The notes below the pieces were generated by a model, which saw only the letters and a program-made list of their open reading frames with translations, was not told the DNA's origin and ran no database searches. The position numbers and the translations under genes are program-made. From Manihot esculenta (lineage: Eukaryota > Streptophyta > Magnoliopsida > Malpighiales > Euphorbiaceae): a stretch of DNA of 64,000 bases. Location: positions 33,311,127-33,375,126 of the forward strand of contig NC_035178.2 of NCBI RefSeq assembly GCF_001659605.2. The letters run 5' to 3'. This document shows, one piece after another, positions 54,220-64,000 of this stretch; the stretch's first letter is position 1; every line of letters begins with the position of its first letter.

Positions 54220-56807
54220 ATGAATATGTTTAGGAGAAATAGATCTTCTAGATCTAGGAGACCGGACGACGAACTCATAAATGATTTAAATATTAACATA
54301 GATCATAATCAAACAATATTATCAAGAGAAAATATATGGAATGACCAACAATTAACAAATTGGAAACCTCCAAAGACACCAGTAGAGACAATTTATAAAA
54401 CAGGTATATTAGATTTCAAATCAGCTAGAGCAATTAAAACAAAAGAAAAAGTTATACCCTTATATGCTGATAAACAATCTATGAGTTTATTAAGTCAAAA
54501 AACGATATTAAAATATCTAAACCAAGGTTATAAATTTATGCACATAGGCCTAGTACAAATTGCTATAAAACCATTAACTGTTGAAGGATTAAATACCAGC
54601 ATGCATGTAGCTCTACGTGATTGTAGACATATGAATTATAAAGATTCATTATTAGGATTATTTGAAACGAGTCTAACAAATGGACCAATTTATTCAAATT
54701 GTTTTCCAAATTTTACCATATCATTAACAGACCCTCATATAATGAAAATTTTAACATTAGATATTCTAACTCATAATTATAATATGTTAAAAGGATCTCA
54801 CATATATGAAGTATTTTATAGATTGAATTATAAAATAATGAATACAGGTTTATGTCCTAATGCTATAAATCATAAAAGGACAGACGGAGAAACAATATTT
54901 TGGGAAATTGATCAATCCAAAGCAAATATAACCATCCCCAGAACTATACAATGGAAAGATGTAACTTTACCAGAAAGCTGGAAATATCCAGTCAAGACAA
55001 TTCCTAACAAACCTTTTAAGGAAAATAAAGAAATAGACTATATCATTCAAAATGATGATGGATCATTAGAATTAAAGTATAAAAGATCAAACTCGTTTAG
55101 ACAAACAACTCCTAGTATATATCAACCCTCTCGACATTCTTTAGATACATCTCGTAGAAGACATAGTATAGAGATACCACCAGATAATAGTATATCAGAA
55201 GATTCTACTATTCCTCTTCCTAATTATCAAGGACCTTTTGTAGGAGAAACCTCTGGAACTAAACCAATAGAAGAAACATTTGACCAACATACAAAACCAC
55301 AACATACTACGCAAGGTATTAAAATACAAGAAGGTGTCCTTCGACAGGGACAATTTAGTCAACCTTACGAAGATAGTGATTTTACTATAAATACCTTAAA
55401 CCAACCTTTCACCCTTGATAAGGACCAAATTCAAGCTGACTATATGTCCGATCAAAACCGGGGGAAAAGGGACCTCTTTTTGCAAACCTATTCCAGAAAA
55501 GAACAAAGTTTAATTAAAAAACAATTCTTTACATTTTGTGAACAAGTAGAAAAAACTATACCATTTTTTTACATATTTAAAATATTTTCATGAGAAGAAA
55601 TTAAATGTATTGGAAAAGAAAATACATAAATGGCACAAAGTAAATAATGAAGGAGGAGTTAGTGATCTCGCCCATGAATGTGAAAAACCACCACTTGACA
55701 TAGTATTTTTCAAAAAGAACCAAATATCTCACGGAATGCAACCCATAGTAAAAACTGAAAATATTGAAGAAAACCACATAAGAGACATCAGCCTACAAAA
55801 CAATTGGACCAATGTATCATTACATATCATAGGCCAACAATTAGATAGGATAGAAGAAAAGATAGATAGAAATCACGAAGACATTACAAATATAGAACAC
55901 ATAGAAACACCCCAGGCACCATCTCCTTTGATACCAAAACCAAACACTATATATCTATCCCAACGATATAGTAATCCAAAACCATATGATCTAATAGATC
56001 CAGCTATAAAACCCCATTAAGCAACCTTTCACAAAAATGATACCTTCATCACAAAACCCCATAGAAATAGTAACAATAAGTCCAAAAACAGAATTACAAG
56101 ATATGTCAAAATTCTTACAAAACATTATAAAAGAACAAGGTACTTCCCCAAAACCTATAGGAGGCATTAAAATAAAAGAACCTACACAAAGTAAGATATC
56201 AAGTGAAAGTACTAGCAAAGATAAAAATAAAATAACTATTTTAACAGAATATAATGACACTTCTTCTTCCGAGGAAGATACCATCTATAATCCCTTAGAA
56301 GACTCATACTCTAACCAAAGTGATGATATTCCTGTAAATACCATAGGCAGACAATACGAAAAGAGACCAGATGATTTAAAAATATTAGATAGAAAACAAA
56401 AACACTATAATGCAAAAAATATTTACGAATGGAATATAGATGATTTATCTGAAACAGAAATAATACAAATAACCAAAGAAATGGTAATTGTAGGAAATAT
56501 TTATAAACAACGCGTAGGCATTACAGAAAAAGATGCCGCTGAAAATATAATACTAGGATTCACAAGAGAACTTAGAACATGGTGGGACAAATTATTAAGT
56601 AATGAGATAAAAACTAATATATTAAATGCAAGAAGAATTGATAGTAGAACAGGAGAACCAGTCATGGATACAACTACAGGACAACCACAATCTTTTGTCT
56701 TAGCTTATTTAGTCTACAATATTATATCTCATTTTATTGGAGATTTAGACTTATATACAGAACGTAATAGTGAAATACTACAAAATCTTAAGTGTAGAAA
56801 GTTAGAA
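54220..56807 (+). pseudogene. Pararetrovirus ORF1, movement protein to coat-protein start, copy C
   Basis: The ATG at 54220 opens the movement protein and variable region. An extra T in the run at about 55564-55570 shifts the frame, ending it at 55591-55593; an extra C near 56013 causes a second shift, ending the next piece at 56020. The third piece (56037 onward) runs to the viral/host boundary at 56807, within the coat-protein region. Neither shift occurs in A or B. Part of this segment (about 56253-56560) is visibly more diverged from A and B than its surroundings. Confidence 0.9.
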
Positions 56808-58683
56808 TAAAATTTAATGTATTTAAAATGGATATAATTAAAAAGTTAATAAAAAAATTATACTTTTTTAATATGTGTGAAAAAATAAATTAAAAAAAAT
56901 TATAAAACAGATTATATTTTTTTCTCATTTACAATTTATATACCTATTGAATATATATGAGTCTTTGAAATAAAATACATTTTAAATAGGAATGTTAAAA
57001 TTTTCATTATTTATTGTAAAAATCTTCATCAAATTAATTAATACATTAGTTAATTTGAATTTTTTAACTTGTTTGTACACTTTGATAAATTTTTTATTTT
57101 AATTTAATTTTTAAGAAAATAAGCAGTAATCTATTGTTTATAATGCAGAGCACACTATTTTTTTTAGATTAGAATTAAATAATAAAAAATAAATTATTAT
57201 ATAAAAAATATTATTTAAAAAATATAAATTATTTTCCAGAAACTCTAATTTGATAATTTTTTACTCCTACAATTTTTGCCTATTTTTGTTTTCACACTTA
57301 TTAAGAAAAAATAGTGTTTTTATAAACTTTTCAATTATACACCTCTTAAATATATTAAATTTTATTAAATATTAAAGGATATTTTCAGACAATAAAAAAT
57401 ATTATTATAGTGTAAAAAAAATTAATAATAATTTTATGACAATAAAAAATATGGACAAAAATTATGAGAGAGAAAATATTTATTTTATATAATTTGATAT
57501 TTTTTATTTATTTGCATAAATAAGTAATGCGAATCACGCTGCTTTTTAAATTATAAAAATTTAAGATGAATTATTCAATTCACCTCATTTTTACCTATTT
57601 TTTTATTATATTAAGACATATTTAATGAATAAATTATATATATAAATATTTTAATAGAATTATTCTTTCAAATTTAATGTGTAACTCATAGTGAAAAATA
57701 ATAAAAATGTTTTATTTATTATACTCTAAGCATAACATATATTATATTTTTAAATTAAATAAAAAATTTAATTAAAATGCTATTTTATTGACAAAATAAA
57801 ATTTAAAAGATAATTAAAATTATTTTTTATTATTTAAATTACAGTTAATAATAAATTTGAATAAAGTGGTCATCACATTAACTTTAATTGTAATTTTATT
57901 AAAATATTTTTGAATGAAATAAGTGTTTAGCTACAAAATAACTAAAGTTTATGCTAAAAAGAAAAGTAATTTTTTTATATTTAATTGATAAATTATTTTT
58001 TTTAACATCGTTCATCATCGCTATTAATTTATATGTTAAGATTTTCAATTAATATAAATATATAAAGCAAGCTAAATTAAAAATATTAAAATCAATAAAT
58101 ATTTATTATTTGTTATGTGAATTAAAAATACACATAATTAAAAATTACATAAAATTTTAAGTATATTTTCAAAGTTCTTTGACTCTTTGAAGTTATTAGC
58201 TTTACATAGTTAGTTAAACCCACTCAACCATGCCCTTTATATATATATAAAAATATAGAAAAATATTTATTTAAATCGAATTTTTTGGATTCAACTATAA
58301 GTGAATTTATATAAAATTTTATATATTTATATTATAAATTTATACTTTTTGCTATTTGTTTAAAATTAAGTATCGTTTTAAAGTAATGTGTAATTTGTAT
58401 TTGCATTTATAAACTAATAATTTTTATAAATTGTTATATAATTCACAAAATCAATGCTTAAATTGAGATTTTTTAAATAAAATATATAGTAACAGAAATT
58501 AATATTAACATTTCAAATTAATACTGTTAGTATAAAATTTTAGTTTCTGATAATTTAGTAAATTATGAGAAATATAAGATGAAGTATAAGTTAGTAAATT
58601 ATGAAAATTAAAATTATTAGATTAAATTGTAATTTTGAGAAAATAAGTTAGACTATTTTTTTTTCTCATTATCCTTGAATGGT
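56808..58683. other. AT-rich intergenic sequence right of the pararetrovirus cluster
   Basis: There is no reading frame. The first 40 bases (AAATGGATATAATTAxAAAG block) resemble 11400-11432 of the mariner-like element, so the virus may have entered an old copy of that repeat. Nothing else was recognised. Confidence 0.45.
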
Positions 58684-58689
58684 TTACAG

Positions 58690-61600
58690 GTTTTGAAAAA
58701 TTAAAGAAGTTAGACATCAGTTGGAATAGTTTCAATAAAAGCATATTATTATCATTGGGAGGTTCATTTCCTATCCAAAGTATGTTTGATTTTTAAAATT
58801 ATTTTTTTTACATTCATTCTACCACAACATCAATTATTTGTGCATTTATAAATTTATAGAAACAGATATAAGGATTTTTAAACGGTTGTTATTCATCTAT
58901 AAAAAAATTAATATCTCTTATAAATTCTTGGAAAAAAAATAGGCATATTAGTCTTTAATAATGAAATTACAAGCCTCCAATTTTTAATAAAATTCACAAT
59001 TAAATCTAATTATTTTATTTTTATTTAAATATAAATTACAACGTAACTGTTTTAATTGTATAACACTCCTAACTGATTTTTTAATCTACACTAAAGAAAA
59101 TAATGAAATTTCTCATTTTTACATATGATACATATTTTTAAAGCTGATATTCCACTATATTTTAAAAGTAATGGAGTTACAAAATATAAATTTCATTTGA
59201 ATCGGTTGGATTCTTATAACATCAATTGTCTTTTTGATTCCAATATAATTATTTGATTGGGCTAGGAATTCCAAAAACTGTATACTGCCAAAACAAAGCC
59301 ATGCTGCCCCTTTTAACATAGGAGACATTTTATTACTTATAAAATTAAATATTATTCTTTTACTAATATTACTTATAAAACTCGAGATTTATTAGAATAG
59401 TTATGTTTAAAAAAATTAATTAAATAATTTTAATGAATTAAATAATTTTAATGAATTAAAAATATAATGTAATTGTAATTATATATTATTTTGTACATTT
59501 TTTTAAAATAAGACAACACTAAAAATTGTAGAGTTTTATGATCACATTATAAATTTTTTAAAATCAAATTTTATGTATATGGTTTAAAAGTGAGTTTCGT
59601 TATTAATATGCATATATATATATATAAAAGAATATATAAAAAAAATATTTATTTATATTCAGTTAGGTGAGCTAATAATAGCATAATTAAATATAATATA
59701 ATAACATTTTCAATGATATCATACACAAAATAATAGTTAAATACATTTTGGGTACTAATTAAATTCTAAATTTTTCTTCAAAAGAAATTTTCATTTGCTT
59801 AATATTTTTCTATCTTAGGATTATGCGGACTGAAAAGTTTGGTTGAGTTGGATCTCCAACGAAATCAATTTTCTGGCCCTCTTCCAGAATGTATTGGCAA
59901 CTTGACCAACCTCCAATTTCTTGATCTGTCATTCAATCAGTTGAGTGGAAACATTCAATCTATTGTTTCTGAACTCACATCCCTCAAGTATTTGCATCTT
60001 CATGGCAATGAGTTTGAAGGCTCATTCTCATTTAGCGCTTTGGCCAACCACTCAAAACTTGAAGCATTTATACTCTCTCCTGGAAATAGCAGGCTACTTG
60101 GTATAAAAAGCAATTCCTAGCTTTCTTCGTTACCAACATGACATACGCTTTATTGATCTTTCTCATAATACGTTGGTTGGAACATTCCCCACCTGGATCT
60201 TACAAAATAATTCCAAGTTAGTAGTTATGAATTTGAGAAACAACTCATTCACAGGAACTTTTCAACTGCCCAATATCAAGCATGGTCTAGTTGAGTTAGA
60301 TATTTCGAGCAATAATCTCACTGGTATGCTGCCTAAGGAGTTTGGCTTGGTCCTCCCAAGACTAGAATATATAAACATGTCGAGGAATAATTTCGGTGGT
60401 AATGTTCCTTCTTCAATCAGTGAGACGCCAGCACTATCTGTTTTGGATTTATCCCATAATAATTTCTCGGGAGAATTGCCAAGAAGTCTGTTCGCAAATT
60501 GTACCATGTATTGTACACTGATTCTATCAAACAACAATTTTCAAGGGAACGTTTTTCCTCAGGGTATGAACTTGAGAAGCATGACGGTGTTGGATATGAA
60601 AAACAACTACTTCAGTGTGATGGTAGGTGCAGACTTGTTGAATAGCCGCAGCCTATCAAACCTTGACATATCCAATAACAAGGTATCCAGTCCAATTCCC
60701 AAACTTCTATGTAATCTGACCGATCTCGTCTTTTTAGATCTCTAAAAAAATAGGTTGTATGGGGTCTATCCTTCCTGCTTCAATTCTTCATCATTGCTCT
60801 TTCTGTTTTTACAAAAGAACAATCTAAGTGGACCCATACCCCATGAGCTTCTCAGAAGTCCTAATTTAGTGGCACTTGATCTGAGGGATAACAATTTTTC
60901 TGGAAATATTCCATCTTGGATCGGTCAGTTCTCTGAATTGCATGTGCTTTCATTGGGAGGGAATGCATTACAAGGCCGTATTCCTAATCAGTTGTGTGAA
61001 TTAAGAAATGCGAATATAATGAATATTTCACGCAACTTACTTTTTGGTTCCGTACCTGCATGCTTTAGTAACATTTCTTTTGGCAATAATATATCATTTG
61101 GGATGACGGAAGCAAATGATATTCCAGCAATTGTGGAAGTGGAATTTGCAACGAAATATAGATACAACTCAAGGGTGATATTATCAACTCAATGGCAGGA
61201 ATAGATCTATCATGCAATGAGTTAAGTGGCAGCATTCCTCAAGAAATTGGAGACCTGCATGAAATTCGATCATTGAATTTGTCTCACAATCATATAACAG
61301 GATCTATACCAGTCAGTTTTTCAAATCTAAGAAGTTTAGAGAGCTTAGATCTTGGCAACAATAATTTAAGTGGTGAAATCCCGAGTGAACTAGTTGTGCT
61401 GACCTTTTTGGAAACTTTCAATGTTTCATACAACAATTTATCAGGTAGGGTTCCTGATGGAGCGCAATTTGGAACTTTCGATGAAAACAATTACAGAGGT
61501 AATCCTGGTCTCTGTGGACAATGCATTCATAAGAGCTGCAAAAGTGATGAAGCTCCACAAACACCACCACCATCTGCTGATGTAGAAGAGGAAGATGAAG

Positions 61601-61767
61601 GGGGTATTGATATGGTGTGGTTCTATTGGAGTTTCAGTGGAGCCTATGTCACAATCCTATTGGTGTTGGCAGCAATCCTCCGCATCAACAGGCATTGGCG
61701 CGTGTTGTGGTTTTATTATGTTGATGTTTGTATTTATTCAATTTCCATTTGGGTTTGTCAGAACTGA
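58690..61767 (+). pseudogene. LRR receptor-like protein (RLP) pseudogene
   Basis: A short piece at about 58690-58780 (GFEKLKKLDISWNSF) is followed, after about 1 kb of AT-rich intron-like DNA and an acceptor TCTTAG at 59812-59819, by a long LRR region. At least 20 plant-type repeats (LxxLxLxxNxxSGxIP) run to a juxtamembrane segment, an acidic EEEDEG stretch, a single transmembrane segment (SGAYVTILLVLAAIL, about 61630) and a short basic cytoplasmic tail (RINRHWRVLWFYY). There is no kinase, so this is the RLP type, a cell-surface sensor family. It is broken by a stop/frame change at 60118, a TAA at 60743-60745 and a shift near 61195. The signal peptide and N-terminal repeats are missing. Confidence 0.85.
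58790..59815. other. AT-rich intron-like sequence within the RLP pseudogene
   Basis: There is no coding potential. It lies between two LRR-encoding pieces, with a plausible splice acceptor at its right end and a GTATG at about 58779 as a possible donor. Confidence 0.4.
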
Positions 61768-62052
61768 TTTCAAGCAATAATCTGACGGAAAGACACATTG
61801 TAATACAATATATATACATTTAATTTTAATGTTGATGTTGCCCTTATTTTGCTTCTGGTAGAATTCTGGTTTCTAAGGATGTTGGTCTAGTGAAATGGAA
61901 GAACCTTAGGGAAATATGAATACTGCTCTCTAGTGTTTAGGAAGGAAAAGATCTCTAGATTGATGCAATTTTAAAGGAATGGTTCTTGGGTTTACTTTGC
62001 TGCAAGAATGCTAGGGGCCATGAGGTGTTCTCATGGCTTCTGAATCACGGAG

Positions 62053-62400
62053 TGAGCAAATAAAAAGGTCAGAAGAATGGAGAATTTTTTCCTATCATTC
62101 ATCATGAGAATACATGGATATTTATACAGATCTGGAGAAGATTCTAGACTGCTCTACACAATAATTCTAGAATAAATACAAATTTGTTACAACAGATTCT
62201 AACTCATAGGTCACCAAATTCTTCTCTTCACGTGGGTAATGCTAGTGTGCTTAGCACTGTATCTGATTGAGCTGAAGAACGATCGCTAATTTGAGCTGAA
62301 AAGCTTTTATTGGTGCGCACCGTTTTATTTACTCCCATTACTAAATTGAACTTTTGGTTGCTCCCGTCTTTGTGCAATGCATCGTTTCAATAATTTTTCA
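62053..62400 (-). repeat. 3' LTR of the Copia element
   Basis: On the minus strand it starts TGAAAAATTATTG and ends TTATTTGCTCA. It shares the terminal ~140 bases with the other LTR, but holds about 190 bases (62192-62385) the other lacks. Confidence 0.8.
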
Positions 62401-62624
62401 GCCCCTCCACAAGATGGAGATGGAGGAAAATCAAACAGTCCCATCTTGAAGAGCAGTGAATTAAAAATGGATGTGTCTAGGGGTTTTGTAAAGAGATCAG
62501 CTAACTGAAGTCGTGAAGGAATGTGAATGGTTTTGATGAAATCATTGTTATCTGATCTCTGAATATATGGCTATCAATGTCCAGGTGCTTGGTGCACTTA
62601 TGGAAAATATGTTACTGCAATATG

Positions 62625-62813
62625 TTAGGCAACTTTATTGTCATAGTGGAGGAAGATCGGTAATGGTGATGAGATTTGAAAATCCTTCAATATATAAGTT
62701 ATCCATTGGAGTTCACACACTGTTGTTGCCATATTTCGATATTTAGCTTCAGCAGATGAGCTGCTCACAGTATTTTGTTTTTTTTGATTTCTATGATACC
62801 ATGGATGATCCAA
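62625..62813 (-). pseudogene. Copia RNase H fragment
   Basis: KKQNTVSSSSAEAKYRNMA followed by ELQWITYILKDFQI and LHYDNKVA is the characteristic C-terminal block of Copia RNase H. It is an isolated fragment of about 62 codons within the shortened element. Confidence 0.8.
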
Positions 62814-62985
62814 GAAAGATGCAGAAGTCTGTTAAGGATATTCGGGACATGGAACAGGATGCCCAATCAGCATCGCAGAAAGCTTGAATGTGGAAATCAA
62901 AATTGATGTGGAAGAATAATCCTTTGGAGGGGTATCCTTTCAGGTATTGCAATACATGTGCATTCTAATGTGAAATTTGTGAGCT

Positions 62986-63237
62986 CTACATACACTGACT
63001 CAATTGCTGAGTTGAGTAAGTTATGTCGGGTTTGGTGAGGCTCCGTAAGTAAGATATGATTCTTGGCATGATCATACCTGATAAAGGAGAACTATTCCAT
63101 GTGAGGTAGTTTTTTCCATTCAAGGGGGTAGTAACGAGTACAAAATTAGGATTATTAGTGTTTTCTAGGCACAGCATACTATTTTCAGTGTCTGTTTTGG
63201 TTTTTGCAATGGTGGTGGCCATTGGTGGTAATGCCAA
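62986..63237 (-). pseudogene. Copia Gag N-terminus joined to RT C-terminus by deletion
   Basis: The frame starts MALPPMATTIAKTKT and passes through NNPNFVLVTTPLNGKNYLTW, the N-terminal Gag signature of many plant Copia elements. It then switches to RSLTKPDITYSTQQLSQCM, which belongs to the end of RT. The protease, integrase and most of RT are missing between them, so one large internal deletion produced this fusion frame by chance. Confidence 0.75.
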
Positions 63238-63257
63238 TATGAAAACACATGTTTATT

Positions 63258-63269
63258 GCTCTGATACCA
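63258..63269 (-). other. Primer binding site (initiator tRNA-Met type) of the Copia element
   Basis: TGGTATCAGAGC on the minus strand, directly after the 5' LTR. Confidence 0.85.
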
Positions 63270-63426
63270 TGAGCAAATAAAACAGAGAAAGGTCAGAAGA
63301 CTAGAGAATTTGTTTGTATCATTCGTCATGAGAATACATGGATATTTATACAGATCTAAAGATGATTCTAGACGGCTCTACACAATAATTCTGGAATAAA
63401 TGCAAATTTGTTACAATATTTTTTCA
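63270..63426 (-). repeat. 5' LTR of the Copia element, shortened
   Basis: On the minus strand it starts TGAAAAAATATTG and ends TTATTTGCTCA. It lacks an internal block present in 62053-62400. Confidence 0.8.
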
Positions 63427-63794
63427 CGGAGCCCGCAATGTTAGACCTAGAAGTTGATTCACTGGAGTTATCCGTAGTAGTTGTTTCAGAGGAGGAGGAT
63501 TGGTCAAACTTTAGTTTAATTATTGCTGATTGCAGAGCTTTTCTTAGCCAAAGAATTCATTTTGATTTCTCTTTCTAGTTGATCTGTAAACAAGCTAACA
63601 ACAAAGCAGCTCATTATTTTTCTTATCTGGTTACTTATTAAATTTATTCTTAAGGCACAAAATTAGTAATCTTAGTTCTTCTTTTTCTTTTTCTTTTTTA
63701 GTTTTAATGTTGAATGTTCTTAGAACTGCTTATGCAAATTAGCAATTATTTTTAACGAAATGGTTATTCCAACTGTCACCACTTGAATTTGGAA

Positions 63795-64000
63795 TCTAGA
63801 ACAATTCCTAGCTTAATTTCTTCTCTACCAGTATGACATTCACTTCATTGATCTCTCTCATAATAAGCTGGTTGGGACATTCCCCAATTGGATCTTGTAA
63901 GAACACAACTTTTCAGCTGCCAAATTTCAAGCATGCATTATGATACTTTGAAAATTTCAAGCTGGGACTTCAAGGCCAGCTTCCTTAGGAATTTGCAATG
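63795..64000 (+). pseudogene. Second LRR receptor-like protein remnant, cut by the window edge
   Basis: The translation around 63826-63898 (YDIHFIDLSHNKLVGTFPNW) parallels 60138-60200 of the first pseudogene (HDIRFIDLSHNTLVGTFPTW). A TAA then interrupts and the frame degenerates. This indicates a tandem RLP cluster continuing to the right. Bases 63641-63794 show nothing recognisable. Confidence 0.7.

Larger units (their letters stand above)
47978..56807 (+). mobile_element. Endogenous pararetrovirus copy C, inverted, circularly permuted, terminally redundant
   Basis: It begins and ends inside the coat-protein region of ORF1. Bases 47978-48138 recur at 56647-56807, so slightly more than one genome circle (8669 bp plus 161 bp) is present. 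Order: coat protein to RNase H, ORF2, promoter, small leader ORFs, primer site, movement protein, coat-protein start. It faces the opposite way to A and B and joins copy B with no intervening base. It is the most diverged copy, with a distinct RT/RNase H block, a longer promoter repeat and a leader that still contains the region deleted between A and B. Confidence 0.92.
62053..63426 (-). mobile_element. Internally deleted Copia element (1.37 kb) with TSD CGGAG
   Basis: Ends are TGAGCAAATAAA...TTTTTCA on the plus strand. CGGAG flanks both sides (62048-62052 and 63427-63431). The LTRs are 63270-63426 (157 bp, 5' in minus sense) and 62053-62400 (348 bp), so one is shortened. The initiator-tRNA-Met primer site (63258-63269) abuts the 5' LTR, and a CTTGTGGAGGGGC tract abuts the 3' LTR at 62401-62413. 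Only fragments of Gag and of the RT/RNase H end remain. Confidence 0.85.
61880..63640 (+). pseudogene. RNase-H-like domain fragment (LINE or domesticated type), split by a Copia element
   Basis: The pieces are 61950-62047 (GHEVFSWLLNHGARN) and 63427-63640 (EVDSLELSVVV, EDWSNFSLIIADCRAFL, CKQANNKAAH). They line up with the reverse-transcriptase-like RNase H domain found in plant LINE elements and small domesticated genes. The Copia insertion at 62053-63426 separates them, and omitting it with one CGGAG restores the order. Frameshifts and stops (TAG before LICKQANN) show it is dead. The catalytic N-terminal part was not found. Confidence 0.55.

Noticed and set aside
30829..56807. Interpretation of the cluster as a Ty3/gypsy retrotransposon
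   Set aside because: There are no LTRs and no integrase, the polyprotein has a 30K-type movement protein, and the unit is circularly permuted, all of which fit a caulimovirid.

Overview
This is a repeat-dense stretch of plant nuclear DNA. The evidence is LTR retrotransposons primed by initiator-tRNA-Met type sites, a Mutator-like DNA transposon, receptor-like-protein LRR remnants and endogenous plant pararetrovirus copies. A eudicot is most likely. Euphorbiaceae such as cassava is my guess from overall repeat flavour, but nothing here proves a species. I see no intact host gene: the host-type coding sequences are two broken LRR receptor-like-protein remnants near the right end.

Layout. Bases 1-2602 hold the 5' part (gag remnant, primer site, one LTR) of a minus-strand gypsy-type element, inserted in an older LTR fragment (2603-2964). 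Bases 3173-8118 are a decayed Tat-like gypsy element (gag on minus, coiled-coil antisense ORF on plus, a 69-bp tandem array between them) with a perfect solo LTR (5968-7415, TSD TCAGA) inside its gag. Bases 8700-15743 are AT-rich. They hold a repeat present twice, the second copy split by a mariner-like element that itself carries a 3.3-kb Mutator-like element with ~0.5-kb terminal inverted repeats and a MuDR-type remnant.

Bases 15744-30164 are one non-autonomous Tat-like element (identical-length 504-bp LTRs, TSD AAATT). It keeps gag plus a spliced antisense gene but has lost pol. A complete Tekay-like chromovirus (20346-29123, TSD ACTAA) is inserted inside the antisense gene.

Bases 30829-56807 are the most unusual part: three genome-length copies of a caulimovirid of florendovirus type. 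Copies B and A lie head-to-tail on the minus strand; copy C is inverted, circularly permuted and terminally redundant by 161 bp, and abuts copy B directly. Each copy encodes a large polyprotein (movement protein, coat protein with zinc knuckle, protease, reverse transcriptase, RNase H), a second ORF overlapping its stop by ATGA, and two small leader ORFs. All three polyproteins are broken, by different lesions. The second small leader ORF differs between copies mainly at synonymous sites, which suggests it is a real viral gene. Copy C is a mosaic with a diverged RT/RNase H block.

Bases 58690-64000 contain an LRR receptor-like-protein pseudogene, a fragment of an RNase-H-like domain interrupted by an internally deleted 1.4-kb Copia element (TSD CGGAG), and the start of a second LRR remnant. 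All family assignments are by recognition of motifs, not by database search.
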